Positions 1 to 9,203 of a stretch of DNA of 64,000 nt are shown here, in pieces. Each line of letters opens with the position of its first letter. The stretch's first letter is position 1. Both the position numbers and the translations under genes were made by a program. The notes under the pieces were generated by a model. That model made no database searches, was not told where the DNA came from, and worked only from the letters and a program-made list of their open reading frames with translations. This stretch comes from Luminiphilus sp051201685 (GTDB taxonomy: Bacteria > Pseudomonadota > Gammaproteobacteria > Pseudomonadales > Halieaceae), in the NCBI RefSeq assembly GCF_051201685.1, contig NZ_CP179213.1:2232001-2296000 (forward strand). Reading direction: 5' to 3'.

Positions 1-2086
1 GAGCAGCGTTCCCCGTCAGCTCATCAAGGTACGTCGCTTCTGTAATAGCGTTACAACTAACCCCGGCATGGGCGTTGGCAACCCCGCTGAGAGTACCTGG
101 CCGGCCATGGCCATAGCCGTGGGGTAAACTTACTACCCCCGACATCATTGTATCGGTTATCTCCAGCTCCACTTCAATGCTCCCCGCCCGGCTAGATACG
201 CTCACGCGAGACCCCGTTAGCCAACCTTCACGCGCAGCGTCATCGGGGCTAACCTGCAAGGTACAACGCTGAGGACCTTTCACAAGCCGTGTGAAGTTGT
301 GCATCCAGGAATTGCAGTCGCGCACATGCCGCCGCCCTATCAGTCGATAACCCTGACTAGCCTCATTAAGCTGCTGCTCAAGTCGGCCTAAATCGTCAAA
401 TATAGCGGACAGCGCAAGGTTTATACGTTGCTCTGGTGTTTTGAGGCGCTCGGGGAGTTGGGGTTTGAGCGGACCAAGATCAACACCCGAGGGTGTGGCA
501 CGGAGTGCTTCTATTGAAAGCTTGTGCTCGCTGTTATCACCGTAAGGGCCCGCTTTTAACCCTCGATCAATAATGACATGCGGCGGTACTGCTTTGCGGG
601 CCTCAAGATCAAGCGCATCAGCAACACGCTCGCCTAGACCCTGAAAAATCTCCCAGTCATGCAAAGCCCCCTCTGGCTTGTCAAAAACTGCCTCACTAAA
701 ACGCGCAGTGTTACGCATAGCGTTTACGTGAAACGCCAAATCATAGTGATCGTGCTCTAGGGGTGAGGTCGGCGGTAAAATAACGTCAGCGTGGCGAGTT
801 GTTTCGTTGATCCACGGGTCGAGAGACACCATAAAATCTAAGCCCTCCAGCGCCCCGTCTAAATCGTCCCCCGCTGGGGTCGACAACACCGGATTTCCGG
901 CGCCAGTGAAGAGCGCACGAATTTGGCCCTCACCCGGGGTCCTAATTTCCTCAGCTAGGCAAGCAACGGGCAACTCACGATCAAACTCTGGCAGCTGTCG
1001 TACGCGACTGGTATGCCGACCAAAGCCACCAGGGCTGGCACCCACAACCTGATCAACTGCAGGCAAAGTAAACAAACTGCCTCCCTCCCGATCAAGGTTA
1101 CCGGTCAATACATTCACAACCTGAATCGCCCACTGACATAAGGTGCCAAACCGCTGGGTCGAAACGCCCATACGGCCATAGCAAATCGCTTTATCAGCCG
1201 CCGCAAAATCATGGGTCAACTGAACAATGTCCTCTTCAGCCATCCCAGTGTGCGACGCAGCCCACTCGGGCGTGTAATGCACCACAGCCTGCTGAATGTC
1301 GCTAAGACCATCCACAAAATCCGTTAAATGCCCGAGCTGAACCAAGTTATCCCGAAATAGCAGATGAATCATTGCGAGAAGCAGCGCAGCATCGGTGCCG
1401 GGCTTCACCGCGTGGTGCGCTGTGGCCAACTCGGCGGTCTCCGTTCTTCTGGGATCGATGACAACCAACTTCCCGCCGCGCTCGGTCAGCGATTTAATCC
1501 GCTTTCTAACATCGGGTACCGTCCAAATACTTCCATTGGAGGCAACAGGGTTGGCGCCGATCATAAGGAAATAATCAGTTCGATCGATATCAGGAATAGG
1601 GAACATGAGTTTGTGACCAAAAAGCCACAATGAAATTAAGTGATGAGGCAACTGGTCGACTGACGTCGCTGAATAGCGGTTACGTGTTCTTATGTGCTTA
1701 AACAAAGCACTTTGGTGCGTCATCATGCCGTAGTTGTGCACCGTAGGGTTGCCCATGTAGATGCCGACGGCGTCGACGCCATGATTTTTGATCGTCTCGA
1801 CCAGCCCCATGGCGGCAAGATCCAGCGCCTCATCCCATTCAATGGGCTGATGCTCATAACCCCCGTCAGCGCCACGAACCCGCTTAACCGGTTTCCGCAA
1901 CCGGTCAGGATCGCTGTGGATGTCCTGCAGGGCCACGGCTTTGGGACAAATATGCCCGCGGCTGAGGGGGTCATCGGAATCGCCCTTAATCGAGACCACC
2001 TCAGGCCCCTCGGTTTCTATAACGACACCACAAATAGCCTCGCACAAATGACAGGCTCGGTAATGGGTTTGGCGCTCTTGATTCAT
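1..2086 (-). CDS. Molybdopterin-dependent oxidoreductase, 3' end cut by window edge
   Basis: The reading frame opens with ATG at 2086 and stays open for 695 codons to the left edge. The N-terminus has Cys residues in the order CHLCEAIC near residues 13-18, followed by GHICPKA about 30 residues on. This is the [4Fe-4S] ligand set of the DMSO-reductase superfamily. Further on are WDEALD and IGANPVASNGS, typical of the molybdopterin-binding core. Close to the edge the translation reads SLPHGYGHGRPG, which belongs to the C-terminal dinucleotide-binding domain, so probably only a few tens of residues are missing. No Tat signal is seen, so it is likely cytoplasmic. The substrate cannot be told from sequence. 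It diverges from the Coq4-like gene. Confidence 0.9.
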   Translation of the reverse strand, partial: MNQERQTHYRACHLCEAICGVVIETEGPEVVSIKGDSDDPLSRGHICPKAVALQDIHSDPDRLRKPVKRVRGADGGYEHQPIEWDEALDLAAMGLVETIKNHGVDAVGIYMGNPTVHNYGMMTHQSALFKHIRTRNRYSATSVDQLPHHLISLWLFGHKLMFPIPDIDRTDYFLMIGANPVASNGSIWTVPDVRKRIKSLTERGGKLVVIDPRRTETAELATAHHAVKPGTDAALLLAMIHLLFRDNLVQLGHLTDFVDGLSDIQQAVVHYTPEWAASHTGMAEEDIVQLTHDFAAADKAICYGRMGVSTQRFGTLCQWAIQVVNVLTGNLDREGGSLFTLPAVDQVVGASPGGFGRHTSRVRQLPEFDRELPVACLAEEIRTPGEGQIRALFTGAGNPVLSTPAGDDLDGALEGLDFMVSLDPWINETTRHADVILPPTSPLEHDHYDLAFHVNAMRNTARFSEAVFDKPEGALHDWEIFQGLGERVADALDLEARKAVPPHVIIDRGLKAGPYGDNSEHKLSIEALRATPSGVDLGPLKPQLPERLKTPEQRINLALSAIFDDLGRLEQQLNEASQGYRLIGRRHVRDCNSWMHNFTRLVKGPQRCTLQVSPDDAAREGWLTGSRVSVSSRAGSIEVELEITDTMMSGVVSLPHGYGHGRPGTLSGVANAHAGVSCNAITEATYLDELTGNAA

Positions 2087-2395
2087 GTTGAAAGCATCAC
2101 TCGGAAAAGGCTCACCCTGCCCTGCCCCACTTAAAAGCGCAAGGCCAATCAAAGGATCCCCAAGACATTTACGCCGATCTACTCATGAACAGAACCACTT
2201 CATTAACCCGCATCAGATAGGTTTCCAATGCCCAAAGGTAAACATGTAAAGAGAGGGCCATATCAATGCTTAACTCGCCGGGGTGGCCGATAATGATTCA
2301 CTATTAACGCGATCGCCTCGCTATACTGCCGAATTGGCGCGATTGACAGGTCGACCAGTCTGTCGCGGCGCAGTAGCAAATGCTCAACTAAAATC
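2087..2395. other. Divergent intergenic region
   Basis: This 309-bp stretch separates the oxidoreductase (leftward) from the Coq4-like gene (rightward), so it must hold both promoters. A TATACT hexamer lies near 2320, a plausible -10 for the rightward gene. An imperfect inverted repeat (GACAG/CTGTC) lies near 2345-2365. No open frame with a credible start is seen. Confidence 0.4.
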
Positions 2396-3181
2396 ATGCA
2401 GTCACACCCTTACAGTTACGGCAGCAACATTACTAGGCAAGCTATGAATTCTCTGAAACGTATGCTTCTCCGTAAACGCGTCAAGCCATTTGCAGCACTG
2501 CTTGCGACGAGAAAACTGCTAAAAGACCCCGACGATACCCGTCAGGTTTTTAAAATCATTGATGCGCTGAGCGGCGATGTAATTGGCCGCACGGTAAAGC
2601 GACTATCTGATGACGCCACCGGTCGAGAGCTATTAGCCAAAAAACCTAATATCGTGGACCTACTCAATGATAGCGAGCGCTTATCGGCCATGCCCCCAGG
2701 TTCAATCGGGTATACCTATTGGCAGTTTATCCACATGCAGAATCTCTCTGCTGATGGCCTTATCGCCTCTAGTGAGGGCACTAAGGAAAATGTTGGATTT
2801 ACAGCCGATGAGCGTTGGACCGGCAATCGCCTTAGAGATATTCGCGACTTGCAACACGTATTAACCGGATACGGGCGGAATCCCATCGGCGAGCTAAGCC
2901 TGTTGTCTTTCATGACAACTCAGGTTCCCAATCAAGGCATTAACTTCATCATCAAAATGGGGACACGCAAGTATCGACAGGAGATACCGTCACTGGATAT
3001 TGAGGCTTTAATTCATGAGGGCAGAAGCATAGGACAGCAAGCCGCTTGGATGCCTGCTATTTGCTGGGAAGATCGCCTTGAAGAATCTCTCGAAGACGTC
3101 CGCACTGAGTTAGGCTTCAACCCCCCCATTAAGTATCAAAGTAGCCAGATCAACCAACCGGAATTGTTTGCGACCGCTTGA
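2396..3181 (+). CDS. Coq4-family (ubiquinone biosynthesis) protein
   Basis: The 261-residue protein carries the Coq4 signature DxxH followed after eleven residues by Glu. Here it reads RDLQHVLTGYGRNPIGE at about residues 150-166, the presumed metal site of the family. In eukaryotes COQ4 acts on a ring intermediate of ubiquinone synthesis; bacterial members are scattered and less studied, so the exact role here is inferred. No signal peptide or membrane span is evident. The start is uncertain: ATG at 2396 has no good ribosome binding site, and an in-frame ATG at 2444 (MNSLKRMLLRK) is an alternative. It is followed by a Fe-S protein on the same strand after 200 bp. Confidence 0.8.
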   Translation: MQSHPYSYGSNITRQAMNSLKRMLLRKRVKPFAALLATRKLLKDPDDTRQVFKIIDALSGDVIGRTVKRLSDDATGRELLAKKPNIVDLLNDSERLSAMPPGSIGYTYWQFIHMQNLSADGLIASSEGTKENVGFTADERWTGNRLRDIRDLQHVLTGYGRNPIGELSLLSFMTTQVPNQGINFIIKMGTRKYRQEIPSLDIEALIHEGRSIGQQAAWMPAICWEDRLEESLEDVRTELGFNPPIKYQSSQINQPELFATA

Positions 3182-3381
3182 TATTTTGGCTTGTTTTCTT
3201 GGGGCGGGCCTCAGCAACCACAACCAGCCCTCGCCAATTTGCACGGTACGCTATTCGATAGCGTCAGAAGACCGAATTCATGGGGTACGGAAAGAAACTA
3301 CATCGCCATCAATGCAAAGGCTAGCCAATACCCAGTTGCCAGACTAATCTCTCCGTTGACGCATCGACGGAACGCATTGTT

Positions 3382-4377
3382 ATGGCCTCCAAAAAGTCAC
3401 ACCACTTCACGCCCGACGAGAACTTCACCAAACTATTGCATGACCACAGTGGCAATACGATTAATGGCGTTGGTGAGCCTCAAAAGCGGCGCCCAACCAT
3501 GGTTTGGTGGGCGCCAAACCCGGAGACTGCCCCCTTCGGTGAGGCGCAAAAGTGGTTTTACTCAAAGGAACAACCCGACGAGGAGATGCTTGAACTCAGA
3601 AGGTCACGCCACAAGGTGGTAGCGCAATCCGTACCTGACATTGCGACCCAAAAGGTGATGAAACCACCGCAAAATTGGACCGATCAGCTGCAACAGTTTA
3701 TTGATTCAGGTGACTGTGAAATGACCGGCGTCACCCCGCTTGAGGCCGACTGGGTGTTCGATCATGAAGACACGACGCTTCCCAATATTGTCATGATCGG
3801 CGTACAACACGATTATGAAGAGTTGAAGCACGTCCCAGACATTCGAGGCGGAAAGGATGTCACGCGGCAATACCTTCGTGCGGCTGCCGCTGCAAAAAAA
3901 GTCGCGGCGTGGGTACGCGAACAGGGTTACCAAGCCGACGCTGTAACCGGACCAATGACAGGAAAAATTTTAATGATTCCCCCCGCCATTGCCTGCGGCT
4001 TTGGTGAGTTGGGAAAGCATGGATCTATCATCAACAAAGAGTTTGGTTCAGCATTTCGATTATCTGCAGTGCTGACCGATGCTCCCTTTGCCAGCACGCC
4101 GCCTAGAGAGTTTGGAGTGGATGATTTCTGTAGTCGCTGTCGCGTCTGTGAGAACGCCTGCCCCCCTGAAGCCATTACTCCAGAGAAGCAGACCGTCAGA
4201 GGCGTCGATAAATGGTACGTCGACTTTGAGCGCTGCATCCCCTATTTCGCAGAGACCTCCGGTTGTGCGATTTGCATCGCAGTGTGTCCTTGGTCACTAC
4301 CGACCGTGGGGCTGAGCCTAACGGCAAAACTGCAAAGGAGAGCTGAGCGACTGGCAATTGAAGCCAGCAAACAATGA
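3382..4377 (+). CDS. Reductive-dehalogenase-like 4Fe-4S protein
   Basis: This 331-residue protein ends in two ferredoxin-type clusters: CSRCRVCENACP near residue 249 and a second set, Cys, nine residues, then CAICIAVCPW, near residue 285-305. This layout is that of the reductive dehalogenase and epoxyqueuosine reductase (QueG) superfamily, whose central domain binds a corrinoid. The central part (PNIVMIGVQHDYE, GKHGSIINKEFGSAFRLSAVLTD) matches the dehalogenase-like fold. There is no Tat signal, so it is not a classical exported respiratory RdhA. It lacks a fused reductase domain, so an external electron donor would be needed. Substrate is unknown. Its neighbour on the opposite strand is a glutathione transferase. 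Confidence 0.75.
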   Translation: MASKKSHHFTPDENFTKLLHDHSGNTINGVGEPQKRRPTMVWWAPNPETAPFGEAQKWFYSKEQPDEEMLELRRSRHKVVAQSVPDIATQKVMKPPQNWTDQLQQFIDSGDCEMTGVTPLEADWVFDHEDTTLPNIVMIGVQHDYEELKHVPDIRGGKDVTRQYLRAAAAAKKVAAWVREQGYQADAVTGPMTGKILMIPPAIACGFGELGKHGSIINKEFGSAFRLSAVLTDAPFASTPPREFGVDDFCSRCRVCENACPPEAITPEKQTVRGVDKWYVDFERCIPYFAETSGCAICIAVCPWSLPTVGLSLTAKLQRRAERLAIEASKQ

Positions 4378-4557
4378 GCACCGCCCCGAAAGCGAAGGCA
4401 CCCATCGTGGTTGAGTTGCCGCATTAAAGCCACTGCCATCGACCCTGTCTTAGCACAAGAGCAGAGGGCGCTGTGCACCGCCACAGCGACCCAACACGGT
4501 GATTTCAGTATGGGAGCTTCGATGATACGCAGCACCCTTGTGCCAACAATAGTCCAG

Positions 4558-5256
4558 CTATTTGGCGCTGAGCCCAGCGACGAACTCCGCCATTTCAGAC
4601 GCACTCTCTTCACTGAACTGCTGTGCATGCTCATTGTCATTGAGTGCTGCCAGAAGCTCAGAACTGCCATTGATATCGGACAGTAAATCCCAACCGTAGG
4701 TCTTTTTAGCGACTGCCTGTGCTAATGGCAGCACATAAAGCGCCATATAATCAGGTGCCATCGGGCTCGCCCCCATGAGGAAAGGCCCGCAATCAGCCAA
4801 CTGGTTTAATGTGCGGACCCCCTTCTCAAGCACTGGCTTAACCTCATCAATGGTTAGCTGCTCGTTACGCCCACCAAAGAGAGTTCCCGGAAAGAGCCGG
4901 CGGGCAGGCAACTCCAAATACAGCTCTAGAGAATGCATGAGCTGGCGGGCTCGGGCTTTGGCATAACTCCCTTTGGGAAAGACTGGCTTATCTGGATACT
5001 GTTCATCGAGGTACTCAAGAATCACCTGTGTCTCAGCGATGAACCCATGTTCCGTCTCTAGGCAGGGCACCTTCCCCATTGGACTCATAGAAATCCAATC
5101 CGGACTTTGACTAGGAAAGGTTTTGACAACCTCATACTCAAGCCCTTTGGCCGCAAGGGTCATTCGCACCATATTGAAATAATTACTGACAGCAAATCCG
5201 TAAAGTTTGAGCACATGAAACTCCATCTGTAGAGGGTGCCCTAGCCTAACATCCAC
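4558..5256 (-). CDS. Glutathione S-transferase family protein
   Basis: The 232-residue product has the two-domain GST layout. The N-terminal thioredoxin-like domain runs to about residue 90, with KLYGFAVSNYFNMVRMTLA near the start and the cis-proline and glutathione-binding segment GKVPCLETEHGFIAET. An all-helical C-terminal domain follows. The ATG at 5256 has an AGAAGG box about nine bases upstream; an internal ATG at 5226 (MEFHVLKLYGF) fits the family start better but has no such box. The substrate cannot be predicted. The convergent Fe-S gene ends 180 bp away; a detoxification pairing is possible but unproven. Confidence 0.85.
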   Translation of the reverse strand: MDVRLGHPLQMEFHVLKLYGFAVSNYFNMVRMTLAAKGLEYEVVKTFPSQSPDWISMSPMGKVPCLETEHGFIAETQVILEYLDEQYPDKPVFPKGSYAKARARQLMHSLELYLELPARRLFPGTLFGGRNEQLTIDEVKPVLEKGVRTLNQLADCGPFLMGASPMAPDYMALYVLPLAQAVAKKTYGWDLLSDINGSSELLAALNDNEHAQQFSEESASEMAEFVAGLSAK

Positions 5257-5363
5257 CGCAGCCTTCTAGAACTACAAAACGCCTGTCCACCCAGTTTGTG
5301 CAAGGGCATAATCGGCGCAGAATAAAACGCACACAACTAAGACTCAGGCAGGAGCTGCTAACC

Positions 5364-5729
5364 ATGATAAAAGTGATCACCCTGCTCTGCCGCAAAGAAG
5401 GCATGAGCAAAGCTGATTTCCGGCAATATTATGAAACCAACCATCGGCATATTGGCGAGAAATATTTAAGCGGCTACGCCACACATTACGAGCGGCGGTA
5501 CGTGCGCCCCTCTGACCCAAGCGTTCAATACGGTCTCGAACCTGATTTTGATGTAATCATGGAGGTCTGGTTTCCCCATCAGGGGGCCATGCAAACTGCA
5601 ATGGCGGCACTGGCGCAACCAGAGGCGCAAACCCAAATTGCAGCCGACGAGGAGCAGCTATTTAACCGTTCAAAAACAGTCAGTTTTGTCGTGGATGAAG
5701 TCGCGTCGACCATGCCTAGCCTTGCATAG
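5364..5729 (+). CDS. EthD domain-containing protein
   Basis: A 121-residue protein starting at ATG 5364, chosen because AGGAG lies eight bases upstream; the longer frame from 5298 has no such support. MIKVITLLCRKEGMSKADF and the following YYETNHRHIGEKYL are typical of the EthD/dimeric alpha-beta barrel fold. EthD itself is linked to ether degradation, but most members are of unknown role, acting as small dimeric cytosolic enzymes or binding proteins. It diverges from the glutathione transferase gene, so the two may share a regulatory region. Confidence 0.75.
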   Translation: MIKVITLLCRKEGMSKADFRQYYETNHRHIGEKYLSGYATHYERRYVRPSDPSVQYGLEPDFDVIMEVWFPHQGAMQTAMAALAQPEAQTQIAADEEQLFNRSKTVSFVVDEVASTMPSLA

Positions 5730-5823
5730 TTCTCGAGCAGCGCCCTCCCCGACAAAGCCAGTCAACATTCACCCGTATAACCGCACAAAGCTTCGAATAA
5801 GCCTGCCATTTAGGCCAAGCGGT

Positions 5824-5854
5824 TCTCTCCCAAGAGGAAAGCCCTTAGGAGAGA
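5824..5854. terminator. Inverted repeat between convergent genes
   Basis: TCTCTCC (5824-5830) pairs with GGAGAGA (5848-5854), and the intervening bases (CCAAGAGG...CCCTTAGG) can extend the stem imperfectly. It lies between the convergent EthD and M3 peptidase genes. There is no strong U tract, so it may be a weak or bidirectional terminator. Confidence 0.35.
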
Positions 5855-5877
5855 GTCATACGGGTTACTGCAAGCGC

Positions 5878-8046
5878 TCAGCCTTCGATGGGCGTTAAGC
5901 CCCGACGAATGAGCAAGGCCTCTATCTCCGCATCACGACCGCGAAAATTGCGATAAAGGCTCATGGCATCTTCAGATCCACCCCGTGAAAGCAACTTGGC
6001 CCTGAAATGATCACCATTCTCACGACGCAAACCGCCATTTTCTAAGAACCATTGAACCGTATCAGCGTCGAGAACCTCACTCCAAATATAGGAGTAATAA
6101 CCAGCAGAATAGCCACCCACAATATGGGAAAAATAGGTCGTGCGATAACGTGGTGGCACCACTTCAAAATCTGCTCCCGCTTCCTTTAGGGCATTGGCCT
6201 CAAAAGCTAGCACTCCTTCGGCGTTGGGTAGCGTATCTGCAGACTGCTGATGCCACGCTTGATCTAACAAGGATGCAGCGAGGTATTCAGTCGATCGGAA
6301 GCCCTCATTAAACAGCGCTGAAGCCGACACTTTCTCCAATAGTTCAGGCGGTAGTGACTCGCCTGTCTCATGATGAACAGCATAGTTGGATAATATCTCA
6401 GGCCAATCAGCCCACATTTCGTTGACTTGTGAAGGATACTCAACAAAATCTCGGGGGACTGACAGACTGCTGGGGTACTGCACATCAGCGAACATGGCGT
6501 GTAACGCATGACCAAACTCATGGAATAATGTTGTTACTTCATCCCAGGTTAATAACGTGGGTTCACCTTCTGGCGGTCGAGGAATATTTAGGTGATTAGC
6601 TGAGACCGGCTGCGTTCCCATCAGGCCTGACTGGGACACATAAGACATAGCCCAAGCACCACCGCGCTTAGACGCTCTTGCGTACATATCTTCCACAAAT
6701 AATGCGAGCACAGAGCCGTCTGCATTGCGCACCTCCCAGACCCGCACCGTCTCGTGATAAACAGGCAAATCATTACGCTGGGTAAACGTAATGCCGTACA
6801 GCTGTTCCGCTGCATGAAATACGCCGCGCACTAGAACATTGTTCAGCTCAAAATAGGGTTTCAGCTCAGACTCGTCGAAGGCATATTTTTGCGCACGCAA
6901 GGCCTCGGAATAATAAGCCCAATCCCAAGGTGCCAATTCAAATGTTTCTCCCTCCGCGGCAATCAAGGTCTGCAGCTCTGCAGCTTCAGTCTTGGCGTTG
7001 GCTACCGCAACAGGTGCCAAATCGGTAAGCAGGGTGTTAACCGCCTCAGTGGTTCTTGCCGTTTGATTTTCTAGGTTAAACGCGGCATGACTTGGATAGC
7101 CCAATAAGCTTGCACGCTCGGCACGTAGCTTCATGATTTTTGAAATATTCTGCCGGTTGTCGTAGTCACCCCCGGAGGACCCTCGTCCAACAGATGCCTT
7201 GTAAATCCGCTCCCTAAGCTCCCGATTAGTGAGGCGAGCCAATGCAGGCTGCCCAGAGGTGTTAAGCAGTGGTATCACCCATTGCTCATCTTGGCCTCTT
7301 GCCACCGCCGCCGCCTTAGCAGATGCAATCTCCCCCGCTGACAAACCGTCGAGCTGCGCCACGTCGTCGACGACAATTGCACGGTCATTGACCTCTGACA
7401 AAACATTCTGCCGAAATGCGGTTTGCAAGCTTGCCATCTCTGTATTTATCTCACGCATCCGCTCCTGCTCAGATGCGTTCAATAACGCCCCAGCCCTGAC
7501 AAAACCCTGATGGGTTTCCTCAAGCAGTCGCAGCGCCTCGGGGTCAAGTCGCAGCTCATCCCGCTCCCGATGCAAGGCGTCAACACGCGCAAAAAGTCGG
7601 GGATCTAATAATATAGCGTCCTCGTGTTCCGCAAATTGCGGTGACAGCCGCACTTGAATCGCTTCGATCTCATCATTGGTGTGGGCCGAAGATAAACCAA
7701 AGAATACTCGGGCAGATCGGTTTAGTAGCTGTCCACTTTGCTCCATCGCCACTAACGTATTGGCAAAGGTTGGCGGTGCCTCATTGCTAGCAATCGCCTC
7801 TATTTCGTTGCGCTGCTCTGCCATACCTTGAAGCATGGCCGGCTCGAAATGCTCATTTTTTATGCGATCGAACGGCGGGTAGCCAAACTGCAGGTCACTA
7901 GGTGTGAGCAGCGGATTTTCAGACGCGCCCGTTGCATTGTCTGATTCAGCGACATCATCTGAGTCGGACTCCACAGCAACCTCTCCAGTACAGGCGACCA
8001 ACACGCTGAAGATTAACGTGCTGGCCAATATTTTTACTACATTCAT
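5878..8046 (-). CDS. M3 family metallopeptidase lipoprotein (oligopeptidase/dipeptidyl carboxypeptidase type)
   Basis: The 722-residue protein has the zinc motif HEFGHALH around residue 507, with the downstream region FVEYPSQVNEMW supplying the third ligand (Glu). This is the M3 (thimet/Dcp) family, which cleaves short peptides. The N-terminus MNVVKILASTLIFSVLVACTG is a lipoprotein signal with the lipobox LVAC, so it should be anchored in the cell envelope facing the periplasm. An acidic Ser/Asp linker follows. AAGGAAG lies six bases before the ATG. Length is as expected for the Dcp subfamily. The likely role is turnover of imported or secreted-protease peptides. Confidence 0.93.
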   Translation of the reverse strand: MNVVKILASTLIFSVLVACTGEVAVESDSDDVAESDNATGASENPLLTPSDLQFGYPPFDRIKNEHFEPAMLQGMAEQRNEIEAIASNEAPPTFANTLVAMEQSGQLLNRSARVFFGLSSAHTNDEIEAIQVRLSPQFAEHEDAILLDPRLFARVDALHRERDELRLDPEALRLLEETHQGFVRAGALLNASEQERMREINTEMASLQTAFRQNVLSEVNDRAIVVDDVAQLDGLSAGEIASAKAAAVARGQDEQWVIPLLNTSGQPALARLTNRELRERIYKASVGRGSSGGDYDNRQNISKIMKLRAERASLLGYPSHAAFNLENQTARTTEAVNTLLTDLAPVAVANAKTEAAELQTLIAAEGETFELAPWDWAYYSEALRAQKYAFDESELKPYFELNNVLVRGVFHAAEQLYGITFTQRNDLPVYHETVRVWEVRNADGSVLALFVEDMYARASKRGGAWAMSYVSQSGLMGTQPVSANHLNIPRPPEGEPTLLTWDEVTTLFHEFGHALHAMFADVQYPSSLSVPRDFVEYPSQVNEMWADWPEILSNYAVHHETGESLPPELLEKVSASALFNEGFRSTEYLAASLLDQAWHQQSADTLPNAEGVLAFEANALKEAGADFEVVPPRYRTTYFSHIVGGYSAGYYSYIWSEVLDADTVQWFLENGGLRRENGDHFRAKLLSRGGSEDAMSLYRNFRGRDAEIEALLIRRGLTPIEG

Positions 8047-8129
8047 GTCTACTTCCTTGTATGTATTTTTTCTTACAGATTCACTTAACTTTATAAGTTG
8101 GCTTCAGGAACTTCTACCAAAAATGCGCT

Positions 8130-8444
8130 TCATTCTATATCAGGGAGAACTTCCCAATCAGGCGCCTCAAACTCCCCGAGCAATTCCACCGTAACAATTT
8201 CAGCCTGGGCTTCAATGATTGCTTTCACTTCTCTGCCGCCCATCACCGAAGCAGCGTCTCGGGCAACCTTACTGTCCCAAGTAGCAATCGCCAATGCCCT
8301 TCGATCGTCCCCAATCTTTCGATGGAGCCTTGTTCCTCGCGCTCCGGGTGAGCGCTGTATAATCGCGCTCGCCTCCATCCAAGAGGCTGCGTATTCATCG
8401 ATGGAGTGGCCTTTTTTAGCCGTGACTTCAAAGATGTAGTACAT
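8130..8444 (-). CDS. Small protein resembling ABM/dimeric alpha-beta barrel proteins
   Basis: The start at ATG 8444 (MYYIFEVTAKKGHSIDEY) is preferred because GGGGAAG lies six bases upstream; 104 residues result. The pattern of an N-terminal beta strand, a helix with WMEASAIIQRSPG, and conserved GTRLHRKIGD and LAIATWDSK resembles single-domain antibiotic-biosynthesis-monooxygenase-like proteins. I do not recognise a named family and would not assign an enzyme activity. It lies between the M3 peptidase and thymidine kinase genes on the same strand, with about 85 bp on either side, and may be transcribed with them. Confidence 0.6.
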   Translation of the reverse strand: MYYIFEVTAKKGHSIDEYAASWMEASAIIQRSPGARGTRLHRKIGDDRRALAIATWDSKVARDAASVMGGREVKAIIEAQAEIVTVELLGEFEAPDWEVLPDIE

Positions 8445-8535
8445 GAATTCTTCCCCTGCCATTTGAACTCATGTGACTACACTTTTTGCCGACAACGCGT
8501 TTGCGACTTGCTCGCCATACGAGTTTCACATGCCT

Positions 8536-9144
8536 CTAAAGTGACAATGAGTGCCTCTGTTCATATTCTAGGTAACAATGCGCGCACAGTGCCTCATACG
8601 TCACCCCGGGAGCGTCGATCATAATTTGATGCCCCTCGTGGGTCATGCCACTCTCACCCAAGCGTGCATTAAAAATTGCTTTCTCGCCGCAGCGACAAAT
8701 CGTTTTCATTTCCTCCAAAGAATGTGCTACTTCCAAAAGGCGAAGGCTACCGGGAAATGCGCGTCGTCTAAAATCGGTGCGAATACCAAACGCTACGACC
8801 GGGAGATCATCCAAGACCGCAATTTCTAGCGCCGCATCGACCTGAGCCGGCTCCAAAAACTGCGCCTCATCAATAAGAACACAGGCAAGTGCAGACTGGG
8901 AAGAAGCACGATTTTGGCGCAACTCCTCTACCTTGCCACGCAGATCTTGACCGGCAGCGAGCAGAATATCTGCGGTACGGTTAACCCCCAGCCGAGAGAC
9001 GATTTGATTGTGGCCTTTCGTGTCCAATGCAGGTTTAACCACAACCACTGATTGTCCACGCTCTTCATAGTTGTGTGCCACTTGTAACAGCGCTGTACTT
9101 TTTCCGCTATTCATAGCCCCGTAACGAAAAAACAACTTACTCAT
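8536..9144 (-). CDS. tdk: Thymidine kinase
   Basis: This 202-residue protein phosphorylates thymidine with ATP in the salvage route to dTTP. The P-loop GAMNSGKST is at residues 9-17, the Walker B-type DEAQF lies near residue 94, and the zinc ribbon cysteines are CRCG near residue 150 and CAHC near the C-terminus. Length matches type II thymidine kinases. ATG 9144 (MSKLFFRYGAMNSGK) was chosen since family members begin a few residues before the P-loop; upstream in-frame sequence overlaps the region after the MDR gene. It lies 59 bp downstream of that dehydrogenase on the same strand. Confidence 0.96.
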   Translation of the reverse strand: MSKLFFRYGAMNSGKSTALLQVAHNYEERGQSVVVVKPALDTKGHNQIVSRLGVNRTADILLAAGQDLRGKVEELRQNRASSQSALACVLIDEAQFLEPAQVDAALEIAVLDDLPVVAFGIRTDFRRRAFPGSLRLLEVAHSLEEMKTICRCGEKAIFNARLGESGMTHEGHQIMIDAPGVTYEALCAHCYLEYEQRHSLSL

Positions 9145-9203
9145 TGTAAAACCTGGCGCCCACAAACCTTGATCCGGCTGCGACCGATTGCCAACACCTT
9201 GCG

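Noticed and set aside
1364..2134. Open frames on the plus strand across the oxidoreductase
   Set aside because: They lie opposite the molybdopterin oxidoreductase, whose Fe-S and cofactor motifs show that the minus strand is the coding one.
3191..3622. A 143-residue frame overlapping the Fe-S protein start
   Set aside because: It has no recognisable domain and its second half is the out-of-frame shadow of the dehalogenase-like gene.
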